Source: an uncultured Isoptericola sp.
GTDB lineage: Bacteria; Actinomycetota; Actinomycetes; Actinomycetales; Cellulomonadaceae
Direction of reading: 5' to 3'
DNA: 64,000 nt
Assembly: GCA_947497265.1 (NCBI GenBank)
Contig: CANMFP010000001.1
Span: 558,001-622,000, forward strand
Below, one piece after another: positions 36,746-44,486 of this stretch; the stretch's first letter is position 1; each line of letters opens with the position of its first letter. The notes under the pieces were generated by a model. That model saw nothing but the letters and a program-made list of their open reading frames with translations. It did no database searches and was not told the DNA's origin. A program made the translations under genes and the position numbers.

Positions 36746-37461
36746 GCCAGAAGTACGTCGCGGTGCGCTCCTACCTGGCGGACCTCGTCGCCCGCGAGCT
36801 CACGGTGGGCGATGCCGTCCCCTCGGAACGGGAGCTGACCCGGCAGCTCGGCGTCTCGCGCAGCACCGTGCGCCAGGCGATCGACGCCCTCGTCGTCGAG
36901 GGCGTCCTCGAGCGCGCCCAGGGCCGCGGCACCTTCGTCGCGGCCCCGCGGGCCGACCTCGAGATGCGGCTGACCACGTTCGGCGAGGAGGTGCGTCGCC
37001 GCGGCATGACCCCCGCGTCCCAGGTGCTGCAGGCCCGCACGACGCCGTGCCCCGCCGCCGTCGCAGAGCTCCTCGCCCTCGCCGTCGGCGAGCCCGCCCA
37101 CCGGGTGCTGCGGGTCCGGACGGCGGACGCCGAGCCGTGGGCCGTCGAGGACGCCTGGATCCCGGCGTGGCTCGCACCCGACCTCCTGGACGACGGCGTG
37201 CCCGAGTCCCTGGACCAGGCGTTGCGCGACCAGGGCCACGTGCCGACCGGCGGCGAGGAGACCATCAGCGCGGCGGACGCGACCGACTCCGAGCGGCGGC
37301 TGCTCGCCATGACCACCACCCACGCCGTCATGCGCATCGAACGGCGGACGTACACCGCGGACGTCCCGCTGGTCCACTCCCGCTTCTCCTACCGGGGCGA
37401 CCGGTACAGCGTGTTCGTCCCGCTGGGCGAGGCCCGGTCCCCGGTTCCCCGTTGGGCGTGA
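36742..37461 (+). CDS. GntR-family regulator with UTRA domain (HutC/DasR subfamily)
   Basis: A 239-residue repressor-type regulator. The winged helix-turn-helix at residues 1-70 contains AVPSERELTRQLGVSRSTVR and GVLERAQGRGTFV. The UTRA ligand domain spans about 85-235, with FGEEVRRRGMTPASQVL near its start and LVHSRFSYRGDRYSVF near its end. It starts with GTG overlapping the EIIA stop. Relatives such as DasR sense amino-sugar phosphates and control PTS genes, so this one probably regulates the local pts genes. Confidence 0.9.
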   Translation: MSQKYVAVRSYLADLVARELTVGDAVPSERELTRQLGVSRSTVRQAIDALVVEGVLERAQGRGTFVAAPRADLEMRLTTFGEEVRRRGMTPASQVLQARTTPCPAAVAELLALAVGEPAHRVLRVRTADAEPWAVEDAWIPAWLAPDLLDDGVPESLDQALRDQGHVPTGGEETISAADATDSERRLLAMTTTHAVMRIERRTYTADVPLVHSRFSYRGDRYSVFVPLGEARSPVPRWA

Positions 37462-37538
37462 GCCGGTGCGTCGAGCGGCCGCGCCCGATCCCCGACGGGG
37501 TTCGGCGTTCACGTCCTGGGTCTCTCCGGTAGAACCGG

Positions 37539-37986
37539 GTGGCCAGCTGCGCCGACACCGACGGCGACATCCGCCCGTGGCAGCGCGCCGCGACCACGCG
37601 CACTCAGGCGCTGCTGGTGCTGCGCTGGTTCAAGGAAGGCGCGCGCCTGCGCCTGCTGGCTCGTGATGCGGGGATCTCGATGGCGACGGCCTACCGGTAC
37701 CTGCACGAGGCTGTCGACGTCATCGTCCTGCGGGCTCCGGGTCTCGCCGGTCTCGCCGGGCTCGACGCACGACATCACCGCCGCCAGAGCCTTCGTCCTG
37801 CCCGCGATCTACCCCGCGGCCGCCGCCGGCCTGCCCATACTCACCGATGCCGGATACCAAGGCGCCGACATCGGGATCTGGCACCCGCTACGCCTGCCCA
37901 CCAACCCGCACCGCCTCACCGAGATCACCGCAGCAGCCCTCGTCCTGCTCCACCTCCAACGAGGAACCCGACGATCACGCTGGTGA
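37539..37986 (+). pseudogene. IS5-family transposase remnant
   Basis: From GTG 37539 the frame reads as the N-terminal helix-turn-helix region of an IS5-like transposase (TRTQALLVLRWFKEGARLRL, then AGISMATAYRYLHEAVDVI). Near 37750 similarity moves to another frame (HDITAARAFVLPAIYPAAAA, then ILTDAGYQGADIGI) and ends at 37986 with AALVLLHLQRG. The catalytic middle is missing, so at least one internal deletion and a frameshift have occurred. It marks the left side of a foreign patch. Confidence 0.75.
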
Positions 37987-38015
37987 GAACACCTCTGAGA
38001 CTCCCGCCAGCCCGG

Positions 38016-38285
38016 CTACTCGTGCTCGCGGTGATTTTCACCCGAAAGCGCGTGGATGACGATTCCTGCGCCAACGGCGGCGGCGCCTATCGAAATCAAT
38101 GGCCATCGAAGCGCAATGGCAATTGATACCAGAGCGCCTTGATTGCCAGATCCAAAGAAAATTTGCCCTGCGAATATAGGCTCAAGAAAAGTTCCTACAA
38201 CTAGGGCGACACTTCCATATATGAGACTATACTTCGTAGCTTTATTCACAATCGTCACCTTCCAGATGCCGGTATGATGGCGCAT
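38016..38285 (-). CDS. Small two-TM protein, partner of the secreted protein gene
   Basis: An 89-residue protein with two hydrophobic segments (about residues 21-50 and 52-80) and a charged HREHE C-terminus. Its ATG shares a base with the TAA of the preceding secreted-protein gene (TAATG), so translation is coupled. Base composition is clearly lower in GC than the rest of the window. I do not recognise the family. A membrane partner, transporter piece or immunity protein for the secreted product is possible but unproven. Confidence 0.6.
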   Translation of the reverse strand: MRHHTGIWKVTIVNKATKYSLIYGSVALVVGTFLEPIFAGQIFFGSGNQGALVSIAIALRWPLISIGAAAVGAGIVIHALSGENHREHE

Positions 38286-38899
38286 TAGCCCTGCCAGTCA
38301 ACCAACCAGCCCGTTGCAAACGACTGAGAGTATGCACGTGCCGCAGGGTTTCCAAGCACGTTGCCCCACGGGACCGAGACGCCCGAGTTAAAGGATCCGC
38401 AGCCACCTGTGTACCAGGTCCGCGCCTTGGCAGAGTTGTAACCCCTGAACTGTACGCACCCATACGTATCACTAAATCGCGCCCAGGAGTATCCGTGATT
38501 GTACCCTCGATGGCCGAATACAGCGACGCCACACGTTGACGTTGCCCCCCAGTTGCTGCCGGGAGGCCCCCATGCCTGGAGTGTGCAGTTGGGCCATGCA
38601 CGGGTCGTCAGGTCCTGTTCGTCAATAGGCACACCCTCGGTGTCAAGGATCAACTGGCCGGGCTCGTAGGACTCGTCGATGTGCACGTCGGATTGCTGGA
38701 TCTCCTCAGGGAGCGAGGTGATGACTTCTTCCGCGACGCTAGGATTGGCCTTGGCCACGGGAAGATCGCGCCAGTCATCGACCGTTTCGCTCGACGTCCC
38801 ATTCGCGAACTCAGTGGTCCCGCCAGCCGCGGGCGCAGAAATGGTAAGAGCCAGTGCCGCCGTGGCGAGTGCGCTGAGAAGAGTCTTCGAGTACTGCAT
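38285..38899 (-). CDS. Secreted cysteine-containing protein of unknown function
   Basis: A 204-residue exported protein. Residues 1-27 form a signal peptide (MQYSKTLLSALATAALALTI then SAPAAGG). The mature part begins with an acidic segment (to about residue 100) and ends with a Gly/Trp/Tyr-rich domain containing four Cys (in PNCTL, TSTCGV, YGCVQ and GGCGS), enough for two disulphides. I chose ATG 38899 with GGAGAG eight bases upstream; a longer frame reaches 38947. It uses a TAA stop and lower GC than its surroundings, which are signs of horizontal transfer. A secreted toxin, lectin-like or cell-wall protein are all possible. Confidence 0.65.
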   Translation of the reverse strand: MQYSKTLLSALATAALALTISAPAAGGTTEFANGTSSETVDDWRDLPVAKANPSVAEEVITSLPEEIQQSDVHIDESYEPGQLILDTEGVPIDEQDLTTRAWPNCTLQAWGPPGSNWGATSTCGVAVFGHRGYNHGYSWARFSDTYGCVQFRGYNSAKARTWYTGGCGSFNSGVSVPWGNVLGNPAARAYSQSFATGWLVDWQG

Positions 38900-39005
38900 G
38901 GCTTGCTCTCCGATCGTCAACGTGCGATGCACCCTCACGCTATCCATATAATGAGGGAGTTGTCGAGGTCGAGACCAGAAGCGAGTTGATATTGTGGACG
39001 CAAGA

Positions 39006-39013
39006 GGTTTGAC
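39006..39013 (+). repeat. Target-site duplication, left copy
   Basis: GGTTTGAC directly left of the ISL3 element. The same eight bases follow the right end at 40441-40448. Confidence 0.9.
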
Positions 39014-40440
39014 GGCTCAACGCAGATGAGGGTGTAGCCGGGGTCTGAAGCCGCCGGCTTCGAGGAGTGATCGGGCGATGTAGTGGGTCAGGTTGCGGAA
39101 GCCGAGGGCGGAGCCTCGGAGGTGTTCGAGTCGGCCGTTGATCGCTTCGGTTGGTCTGTTGCTCGAGCCTGGTAGGTCGAAGAACGCCAGCACGTCCGCG
39201 GCGCGCTTGGTCAGGGTGCGGCCGAGGGTGACCAGCTCGCTCAGGGCCGCCGGAACGCCGCGGGCCACTGAGTCGATCACCGCGGTCATGAGAGCGCGGC
39301 CGTGTGCGCGGTCGGGGTGGCGGTAGGCGGTGATCATGCGCTGGTAGATGCCCCAGGTCGCCTCGACCTCGACGTGCTCCTCGATCGCGAACAGGGCCTC
39401 GATCCTGGTCGTCTGCTTGTCGGTGAGCAGGTCGGCGCCGGTGTGCAGGGTCCGTCGTGCGCGGTAGAGCGGGTCCTTGGCGCGGCCGCGGTGGCCGTGC
39501 AGATCCAGCTGGACCCGGCGGCGGCAGCGATCCAGGGCATCACCGGCCAAGCAGACGACGTGGAACGGGTCCATCACCGCGACCGCGTCGGGCAGCTCTT
39601 CGGCAGTGGCGGTCTTGAACCCGGTGAAGCCGTCCATCGCGACGACCTCCACCGCCTGCCGCCAGGGCCTGGGTCGGGCGGCCAGCCACTGCTTGAAGGC
39701 CTGCTTGGAGCGCCCCTCGACCATGTCGAGCAACCGGGCGGATCCGGTGCCGTCGCGGATCGGGGTCAGGTCGATGACCACGGTGACGTACTTCTCGCCG
39801 CGGCGGGTGTGGCGCCACACGTGCTCGTCGACTCCGATGACGGCGACGCCGTCGAAGCGGGCCTCGTCGTCGATCAGCACCCGCCGACCTTCGGCCAGGA
39901 CAGCGTCGTTGGCGGTGTGCCACGCGATCGCGAGGGCCTCGGCCACCCGCGCCACTGTCAGGTGCTGAACCACGATCCCGACCAGGGCCCAGCGCACCGC
40001 CGCGCGCGACAGCTTCGCCCGCGGATCCGCAGCCGCCGTGGTGTCCTGCCGCCACACCCGCCCGCAGCTCTCGCAGCGGTAGCGGCGCACCCGGACCAGC
40101 AGCGTCGTCGGCCGCCACCCGAACGGTTCGTGCGCCAGCCGCCGAGACACCGTCCCACGCGGCGTGCCCTCGGCCCCGCACTGTCTGCAGAACGCGTCGT
40201 CATCGCGCGCGACCACGCGGCACTCGAGCACCGCCCGGTCAGGCTCCAGATGCTGCCCGACCACGACGAGACCGAGCTCGTCCAGGCGGCAGAACGTCGT
40301 CAGGTCAGGTGTGCAGAAGGTAGCGTCGTCCACGTCGAGGTCTTCCGGATGGGCAGAGTGAGAACTCCCATCCTGGGGGACCTCGACCCGTCCCCGGCCA
40401 GATCAGCCAGCCAGCGCTACACCCTCATCTGCGTTGAGCC
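39014..40440 (-). mobile_element. ISL3-family insertion sequence, complete
   Basis: A 1427-bp element with perfect 25-bp terminal inverted repeats (39014-39038 and 40416-40440; outer bases GGCTCAACGCAGATGAGGGT) and a single intact transposase gene. It is flanked by an 8-bp target duplication, the size expected for ISL3. Perfect ends and target copies point to a recent insertion. It lies right next to the lower-GC secreted-protein operon. Confidence 0.95.
39017..40333 (-). CDS. ISL3-family transposase
   Basis: A 438-residue DDE transposase. The N-terminal zinc-finger region has CRQCGAEG and YRCESCGRVW (four Cys). The DDE core shows AVIGVDEHVWRHTRRGEKYV with the first Asp, VVAMDGFTGFK with the second, and the C-terminal SSNRPTEAINGRLEHLRGSA with the Glu. 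The length equals that of full-size ISL3 transposases and no frameshift is seen, so the element should be active. The stop codon lies inside the left inverted repeat. Confidence 0.95.
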   Translation of the reverse strand: MDDATFCTPDLTTFCRLDELGLVVVGQHLEPDRAVLECRVVARDDDAFCRQCGAEGTPRGTVSRRLAHEPFGWRPTTLLVRVRRYRCESCGRVWRQDTTAAADPRAKLSRAAVRWALVGIVVQHLTVARVAEALAIAWHTANDAVLAEGRRVLIDDEARFDGVAVIGVDEHVWRHTRRGEKYVTVVIDLTPIRDGTGSARLLDMVEGRSKQAFKQWLAARPRPWRQAVEVVAMDGFTGFKTATAEELPDAVAVMDPFHVVCLAGDALDRCRRRVQLDLHGHRGRAKDPLYRARRTLHTGADLLTDKQTTRIEALFAIEEHVEVEATWGIYQRMITAYRHPDRAHGRALMTAVIDSVARGVPAALSELVTLGRTLTKRAADVLAFFDLPGSSNRPTEAINGRLEHLRGSALGFRNLTHYIARSLLEAGGFRPRLHPHLR

Positions 40441-40448
40441 GGTTTGAC
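40441..40448 (+). repeat. Target-site duplication, right copy
   Basis: GGTTTGAC immediately right of the ISL3 element, identical to 39006-39013. Confidence 0.9.
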
Positions 40449-40810
40449 GCCATTGGCTTCCGAGAGAATGGCGTGTGGTGGCATATTTGCGTGTCTGCGT
40501 CGGCGATGCGGTCTCGGCGTCCGCACCGACGCTGGGGCTGCCGTCGGGGCCGGCCCGGCGTCGAAGGGCACTGGTCGTCGTTCTACACATGTCTTCGCCG
40601 GCAGCCTCGCCTGGGCTACACGGGCAAAGATGACCGTTATCTAATCGTTATAACGTTCCGTGCTGCTCCTGCTCCTCACCGGCCTGCCTCCTGCGCATGG
40701 AGCGAATGCACAAACGACCGGTTATGGAGCGAGTGCCCCACGCTCGCACGCGCGGTCGACACGCCGAACTCTCGACGAGAGGCGCGTCGCGCCGCGAGGC
40801 GTCTGCCAGA
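40449..40810. other. Non-coding tract right of the IS element
   Basis: I see no convincing gene. The part 40630-40660 is AT-rich (TTATCTAATCGTTATAACG) and unlike the surrounding DNA. Short open frames here lack ribosome binding sites and family features. It is probably the right edge of the foreign patch. Confidence 0.45.
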
Positions 40811-41887
40811 TCAGCGCAGCCGCACACCCAGCGCGCTGAACACCGCGTCGACCGGGTTGACGTACGTCAGCCCGGTCCCGTCCGGGCCACCGGTCTCGGA
40901 ACCCGCGAAGAGCAGCCCGAGCGCGACGCCGTCGGCCCGGTACACGAGCGAGCCCGAGTCGCCACCGCGCGAGAACGGCCCCGGGCCGGTGGACTCGACC
41001 TCGATCTGGCCGTCGAACGCGAGCACGCCCAGCTCCGGGCCGTAGCCGACCAGCACGTCGTCCATCTCGATCGCGGAGACCCGCCCGTGGGTGTGCCCCG
41101 TGGTGCGACCGATCTTGGCGACCTCGTCGCCCGGCACCGCCTCCGCCGTCGTCGTGACCCGGCCCACGGGGTAGTCGAGGTCCACCTGCGGGTCGTCGAG
41201 CAGCGCGACGGCCGCGTCGACCGAGGCCCGCTCACCGCGGGCGAGCGGCACGACGGCCGCGACCGTGCCGACCCGGTCGGCGGGGTCCGTGCCGCCGTCC
41301 GCGGGGCCGGGCTGCAGCACGCCGTCGCCCGGGACGCCGTCGAGCACGTGCCGGTTGGACAGTGCGTACAGCGCGTCGGCACCGCCGGGCAGTTGCGGGG
41401 CGTCGTCGCCGGACCGGTCGGGGTCCGCGACGACGAACCCGCCCAGCGTGCCCGCCGTGACGTCGACGTGCGCGAGCGACACCCCGGGGCGCAGGGGGCG
41501 GACGCGGCCCGTCTCCCCCTCGGCCAGGGCCGTGACGACCGGTGGTTGCCGCTCGAGCACGTCGGCCCGCACGCTGCCCCGCCGGCCCGGGCCGAGGCGC
41601 CGGATGCGCCCGGTGCGGCGCACGTCCGGTGCGGGGCCGGCCTCCGCCGCCACCCGGCGAACGACGGCGCGCGCCGCAGGCACACCCAGGCGGTAGCGCA
41701 CCGCGATCTCGTAGCCGCCCGGCTCCGTCGACGGCGCGATGCCGATCGCGAGGGTGGGGGCGCGGACCGCGTCCGCCGGTGTGCAGTCGGCGGCCTGCGT
41801 GCTGGCGACCACCCCGTAGCGCTCGGCCAGGTCACGGGCGTAGGCGGTGAGCTGTTCCTTCGTCTCGCGGGCGCGCTTCAGGTCCAT
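40811..41887 (-). CDS. Trypsin-like serine peptidase domain protein, cytoplasmic
   Basis: A 358-residue protein without signal peptide. The catalytic triad can be assigned to His180 (YALSNRHVLDG), Asp224 (ASVDAAVALL) and Ser311 (FSRGGDSGSLV). The N-terminal 130 residues form a separate domain opening with MDLKRARETKEQLTAYARDL. The layout resembles bacterial relatives of plant Nal1-type proteins rather than secreted trypsins. Autoprocessing or regulated proteolysis inside the cell is possible. ATG 41887 has no clear ribosome binding site. Confidence 0.8.
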   Translation of the reverse strand: MDLKRARETKEQLTAYARDLAERYGVVASTQAADCTPADAVRAPTLAIGIAPSTEPGGYEIAVRYRLGVPAARAVVRRVAAEAGPAPDVRRTGRIRRLGPGRRGSVRADVLERQPPVVTALAEGETGRVRPLRPGVSLAHVDVTAGTLGGFVVADPDRSGDDAPQLPGGADALYALSNRHVLDGVPGDGVLQPGPADGGTDPADRVGTVAAVVPLARGERASVDAAVALLDDPQVDLDYPVGRVTTTAEAVPGDEVAKIGRTTGHTHGRVSAIEMDDVLVGYGPELGVLAFDGQIEVESTGPGPFSRGGDSGSLVYRADGVALGLLFAGSETGGPDGTGLTYVNPVDAVFSALGVRLR

Positions 41888-41983
41888 GGTGGGAGTGTGT
41901 CGGAACCTGCCGCGAGGCGCGCGCCCGGCGCGCCGGAGGCACCTCGGCGAAGCGCTTCGAAGAAATGTGACCAAACCCACGTC

Positions 41984-42235
41984 ATGAATCCGGTCGTCGG
42001 CACTCCCAAGACGGTGATGAGACATCCGACGCCCGACGACGTGCACGCAGCGGTCCACTGGGCACTGAGTCACGACCTGCCCACGCTGCTCGCCTACCGC
42101 CAGGTGGGCCACCTCGACCGATCGGCGCGCTGGCAGGCCGACGCGGCCCTCGTCGCGCGCTGGCAGCAGGTCACGCAGGCCGGCGGCGTCGCCCCGCGGG
42201 AGCTCGTGCACGAGCTCCCGCGGGTGCACTGCTGA
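41984..42235 (+). CDS. Small hypothetical protein
   Basis: An 83-residue frame (ATG 41984, or 72 residues from ATG 42017) with protein-like composition: VHAAVHWALSHDLPTLLAYR, then ARWQADAALVARWQQVTQAG. No domain is recognised and neither start has a ribosome binding site. A perfect 12-bp palindrome (CGAAGCGCTTCG, 41948-41959) lies upstream. It is convergent with the YhgE gene, one base between stops. Confidence 0.45.
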   Translation: MNPVVGTPKTVMRHPTPDDVHAAVHWALSHDLPTLLAYRQVGHLDRSARWQADAALVARWQQVTQAGGVAPRELVHELPRVHC

Positions 42236-42236
42236 G

Positions 42237-44486
42237 TCAGGCCCGCAGCAGGGCCGCGACGCGCGTGCGCCGCGCCCGAGCCGCAGCCCCGACGCCGAGA
42301 CCGAGGCCCACCAGGCCCCACAGCACCACCCACGTCAGCGCCCCGCCGAGCCCACCGACCTCGGGCACGACGGCGGCCGCGAGCGCGTCGCGAGCCGCCC
42401 CGGTCGGCAGCGCGTCCGCCACGGAGACCAGCACGTCCGGCACGGTCGCCACCACCCCCGTGCCGATCATGAGCACGGCGATCAGCAGGCTGATCCCCCG
42501 GCCGAGGTTCCCCAGCCACGCGAGGAAGCCCAGGTGCACCGCCACGAAGGCGATCGACACCAGCGACCCGAGCAGGATCGTGCCGACCCACCCGGCCGGC
42601 GAGAGTCCCTCCACCCCGGCGAGGATGGCGCCGACGGCGGCACCCGTCCCGGCGCCGACCGCCACGGGTGCGGCGAGGACCCCCAGCGTGAGGCGCAGCG
42701 CGGACCGCGTCGAGCCGAGCGCGCGCCCCGCGACGGGCGGCAGGATCGTCAGCAGCCCGAGAGCACCGAGCCACAGGGCGACGACGGCGAACAGCGGCCC
42801 GGTCGCACCGGTCGACAGGTCGTCCACCCCCGGTGCAGCGACCGGGTCCGCCACGACCGACGCGAGGTTCTCCCGATCCCCGTCCGAGTAGGTCGGGATG
42901 CCGTCGGCGGCCTCGTCGAGACCACCGGCCAGGTCGTCCGCGCCCCCGGCGAGCTGGTCGACGCCGTCGGCCAGGCCGGACACTCCGTCGGCGATCCCGT
43001 CGGTGCCCGTGGCGAGCTCGTCGACGCCCGTCCCGAGCTGACCGACGCCGTCGGCCAGGCCGGACGCGCCGGCAGAGATCCCCGAGGCGCCGGACGTGAG
43101 TTGCGCGGCGCCCGTCGCGAGCTCGTCCGTGCCGGTCGCGACGCCTGACGCGCCCGATGCCACCTTCCGGTTGCCGTCGGCGAGCTGGTGGAGCCCGTCG
43201 CCGAGCTCGGCCGTGCCGTCGGCGATCCCTCGCGTGCCGGTGGCGAGATCGCCGGCACCGTCGGCGAGGTCCTGAGTTCCTTGAGCCAGCTCGGTGAGCT
43301 GACCGCGGGCCTCCACGATCTCCTTCGACACCGAGGTGAACTCGTCGGTGAAGTCCTTGGACGCGCCGGCGAGCGTGGACTGCGCTGTGGAGATCTGTGC
43401 GCAGGCGTCCGGGTCGAGCACCTCGTCGGTGCCGCATCCGAGCGCGGCCGAGGCGTCCTCAAGGACCCCCCCGACGACGGCGCTGCTGCCCCCGAGCCTC
43501 TGCTCGATCTGGTCGAGGCCCGCCTTGATCTCGCCAGAGCCGGGCACGCTGCTCTCGATCCCGCCGACCTGCTCGGCCAGCCCCTCCGTACGCGCAGCGA
43601 GCTCGTCCGCACCGTCCGCCAGCTGGTAGCCCCCGGCGGCCAGGTCGTCGGCGCCCCGCGCACTCTCGACGATCCCGCCGGTGATGCCGTCGACGCCGTC
43701 CGCGACCTGCCCGGCCCCGTCGGCGAGCTGCGAGGCACCCCGGGAGAGCCCGCTCGCGCCGTCGGCCACCTGGTCCGCACCACCGGCGAGCTCGCTCGCG
43801 CCGCCTGCCGCCTCGCGGGCTCCGCCGGCGAGCTGGTCGGCCCCGTCGGCGAGCTGGCCGGCGCCGTCGGACAGGTCGTCCGCGCCGGACGCCGCATCGT
43901 CCGCGCCCGAGGCGAGCTCGCCCGCACCGTCCGCGGCCTCGCCGATGCCGTCGGAGAGCTCGTTGAACCCGACGAGCACGTTGTCCAGGTACGTCTCGGT
44001 GAGCGTCGATCCCATCACCGACGTCGCGGCCGTCGCCACCACCCGTGCCAGCGCGTCGTCGACGACCCGGCCGCCCGGCGGCGTCGTGATGCCGATCGTC
44101 GCCTGGCGGGCGTCCGCGGCGTCGTCCCCGCCGAACGACGTCGCCGCCGCGGAGAACTCCTCCGGGATCGTCACCACCGCGGCGTACGTGCCGTCGGCGA
44201 GGCCCTCGGTGGCGTGCTCGGCGTCGGTGACGGTCCAGTCGTAGTTGACGTCGGAGCCTTCCGCGTCCCCGGCACCACCGTCGACCAGACCGGCCGCGAG
44301 CTGCCGCCCCAGGGGAGCGGTCTGGCCGTCCACCTCGACGGGCTCGTCGTTGTTGACGATCGCCGCCGGCACCGTGTCGAGCCGGTCCATCGGGTTCCAC
44401 AGGGCGGCTAGCAGGATGCCGAGCACCAGCACGGGCAGGAGCGCGACCAGCACGATCGCCCAGGGGTTCTGCTTGACGCGGTTCAT
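42237..44486 (-). CDS. YhgE/Pip-domain membrane protein with Gly-Ala-Asp-Leu heptads
   Basis: A 749-residue protein of the YhgE/Pip family. One N-terminal TM helix (about 8-30) is followed by an extracytoplasmic head (NNDEPVEVDGQTAPLGRQLA), then about 330 residues of heptads of the type xxLxxGa (for example GAGQLADGADQLAGG), then five or six C-terminal TM helices. The heptads predict a long rod. A Cys-containing insertion lies at about residue 345. Its ATG overlaps the MMPL stop, so the two work together, probably in export of lipids or surface components or in phage/secretion-system-like roles suggested for the family. Confidence 0.88.
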   Translation of the reverse strand: MNRVKQNPWAIVLVALLPVLVLGILLAALWNPMDRLDTVPAAIVNNDEPVEVDGQTAPLGRQLAAGLVDGGAGDAEGSDVNYDWTVTDAEHATEGLADGTYAAVVTIPEEFSAAATSFGGDDAADARQATIGITTPPGGRVVDDALARVVATAATSVMGSTLTETYLDNVLVGFNELSDGIGEAADGAGELASGADDAASGADDLSDGAGQLADGADQLAGGAREAAGGASELAGGADQVADGASGLSRGASQLADGAGQVADGVDGITGGIVESARGADDLAAGGYQLADGADELAARTEGLAEQVGGIESSVPGSGEIKAGLDQIEQRLGGSSAVVGGVLEDASAALGCGTDEVLDPDACAQISTAQSTLAGASKDFTDEFTSVSKEIVEARGQLTELAQGTQDLADGAGDLATGTRGIADGTAELGDGLHQLADGNRKVASGASGVATGTDELATGAAQLTSGASGISAGASGLADGVGQLGTGVDELATGTDGIADGVSGLADGVDQLAGGADDLAGGLDEAADGIPTYSDGDRENLASVVADPVAAPGVDDLSTGATGPLFAVVALWLGALGLLTILPPVAGRALGSTRSALRLTLGVLAAPVAVGAGTGAAVGAILAGVEGLSPAGWVGTILLGSLVSIAFVAVHLGFLAWLGNLGRGISLLIAVLMIGTGVVATVPDVLVSVADALPTGAARDALAAAVVPEVGGLGGALTWVVLWGLVGLGLGVGAAARARRTRVAALLRA

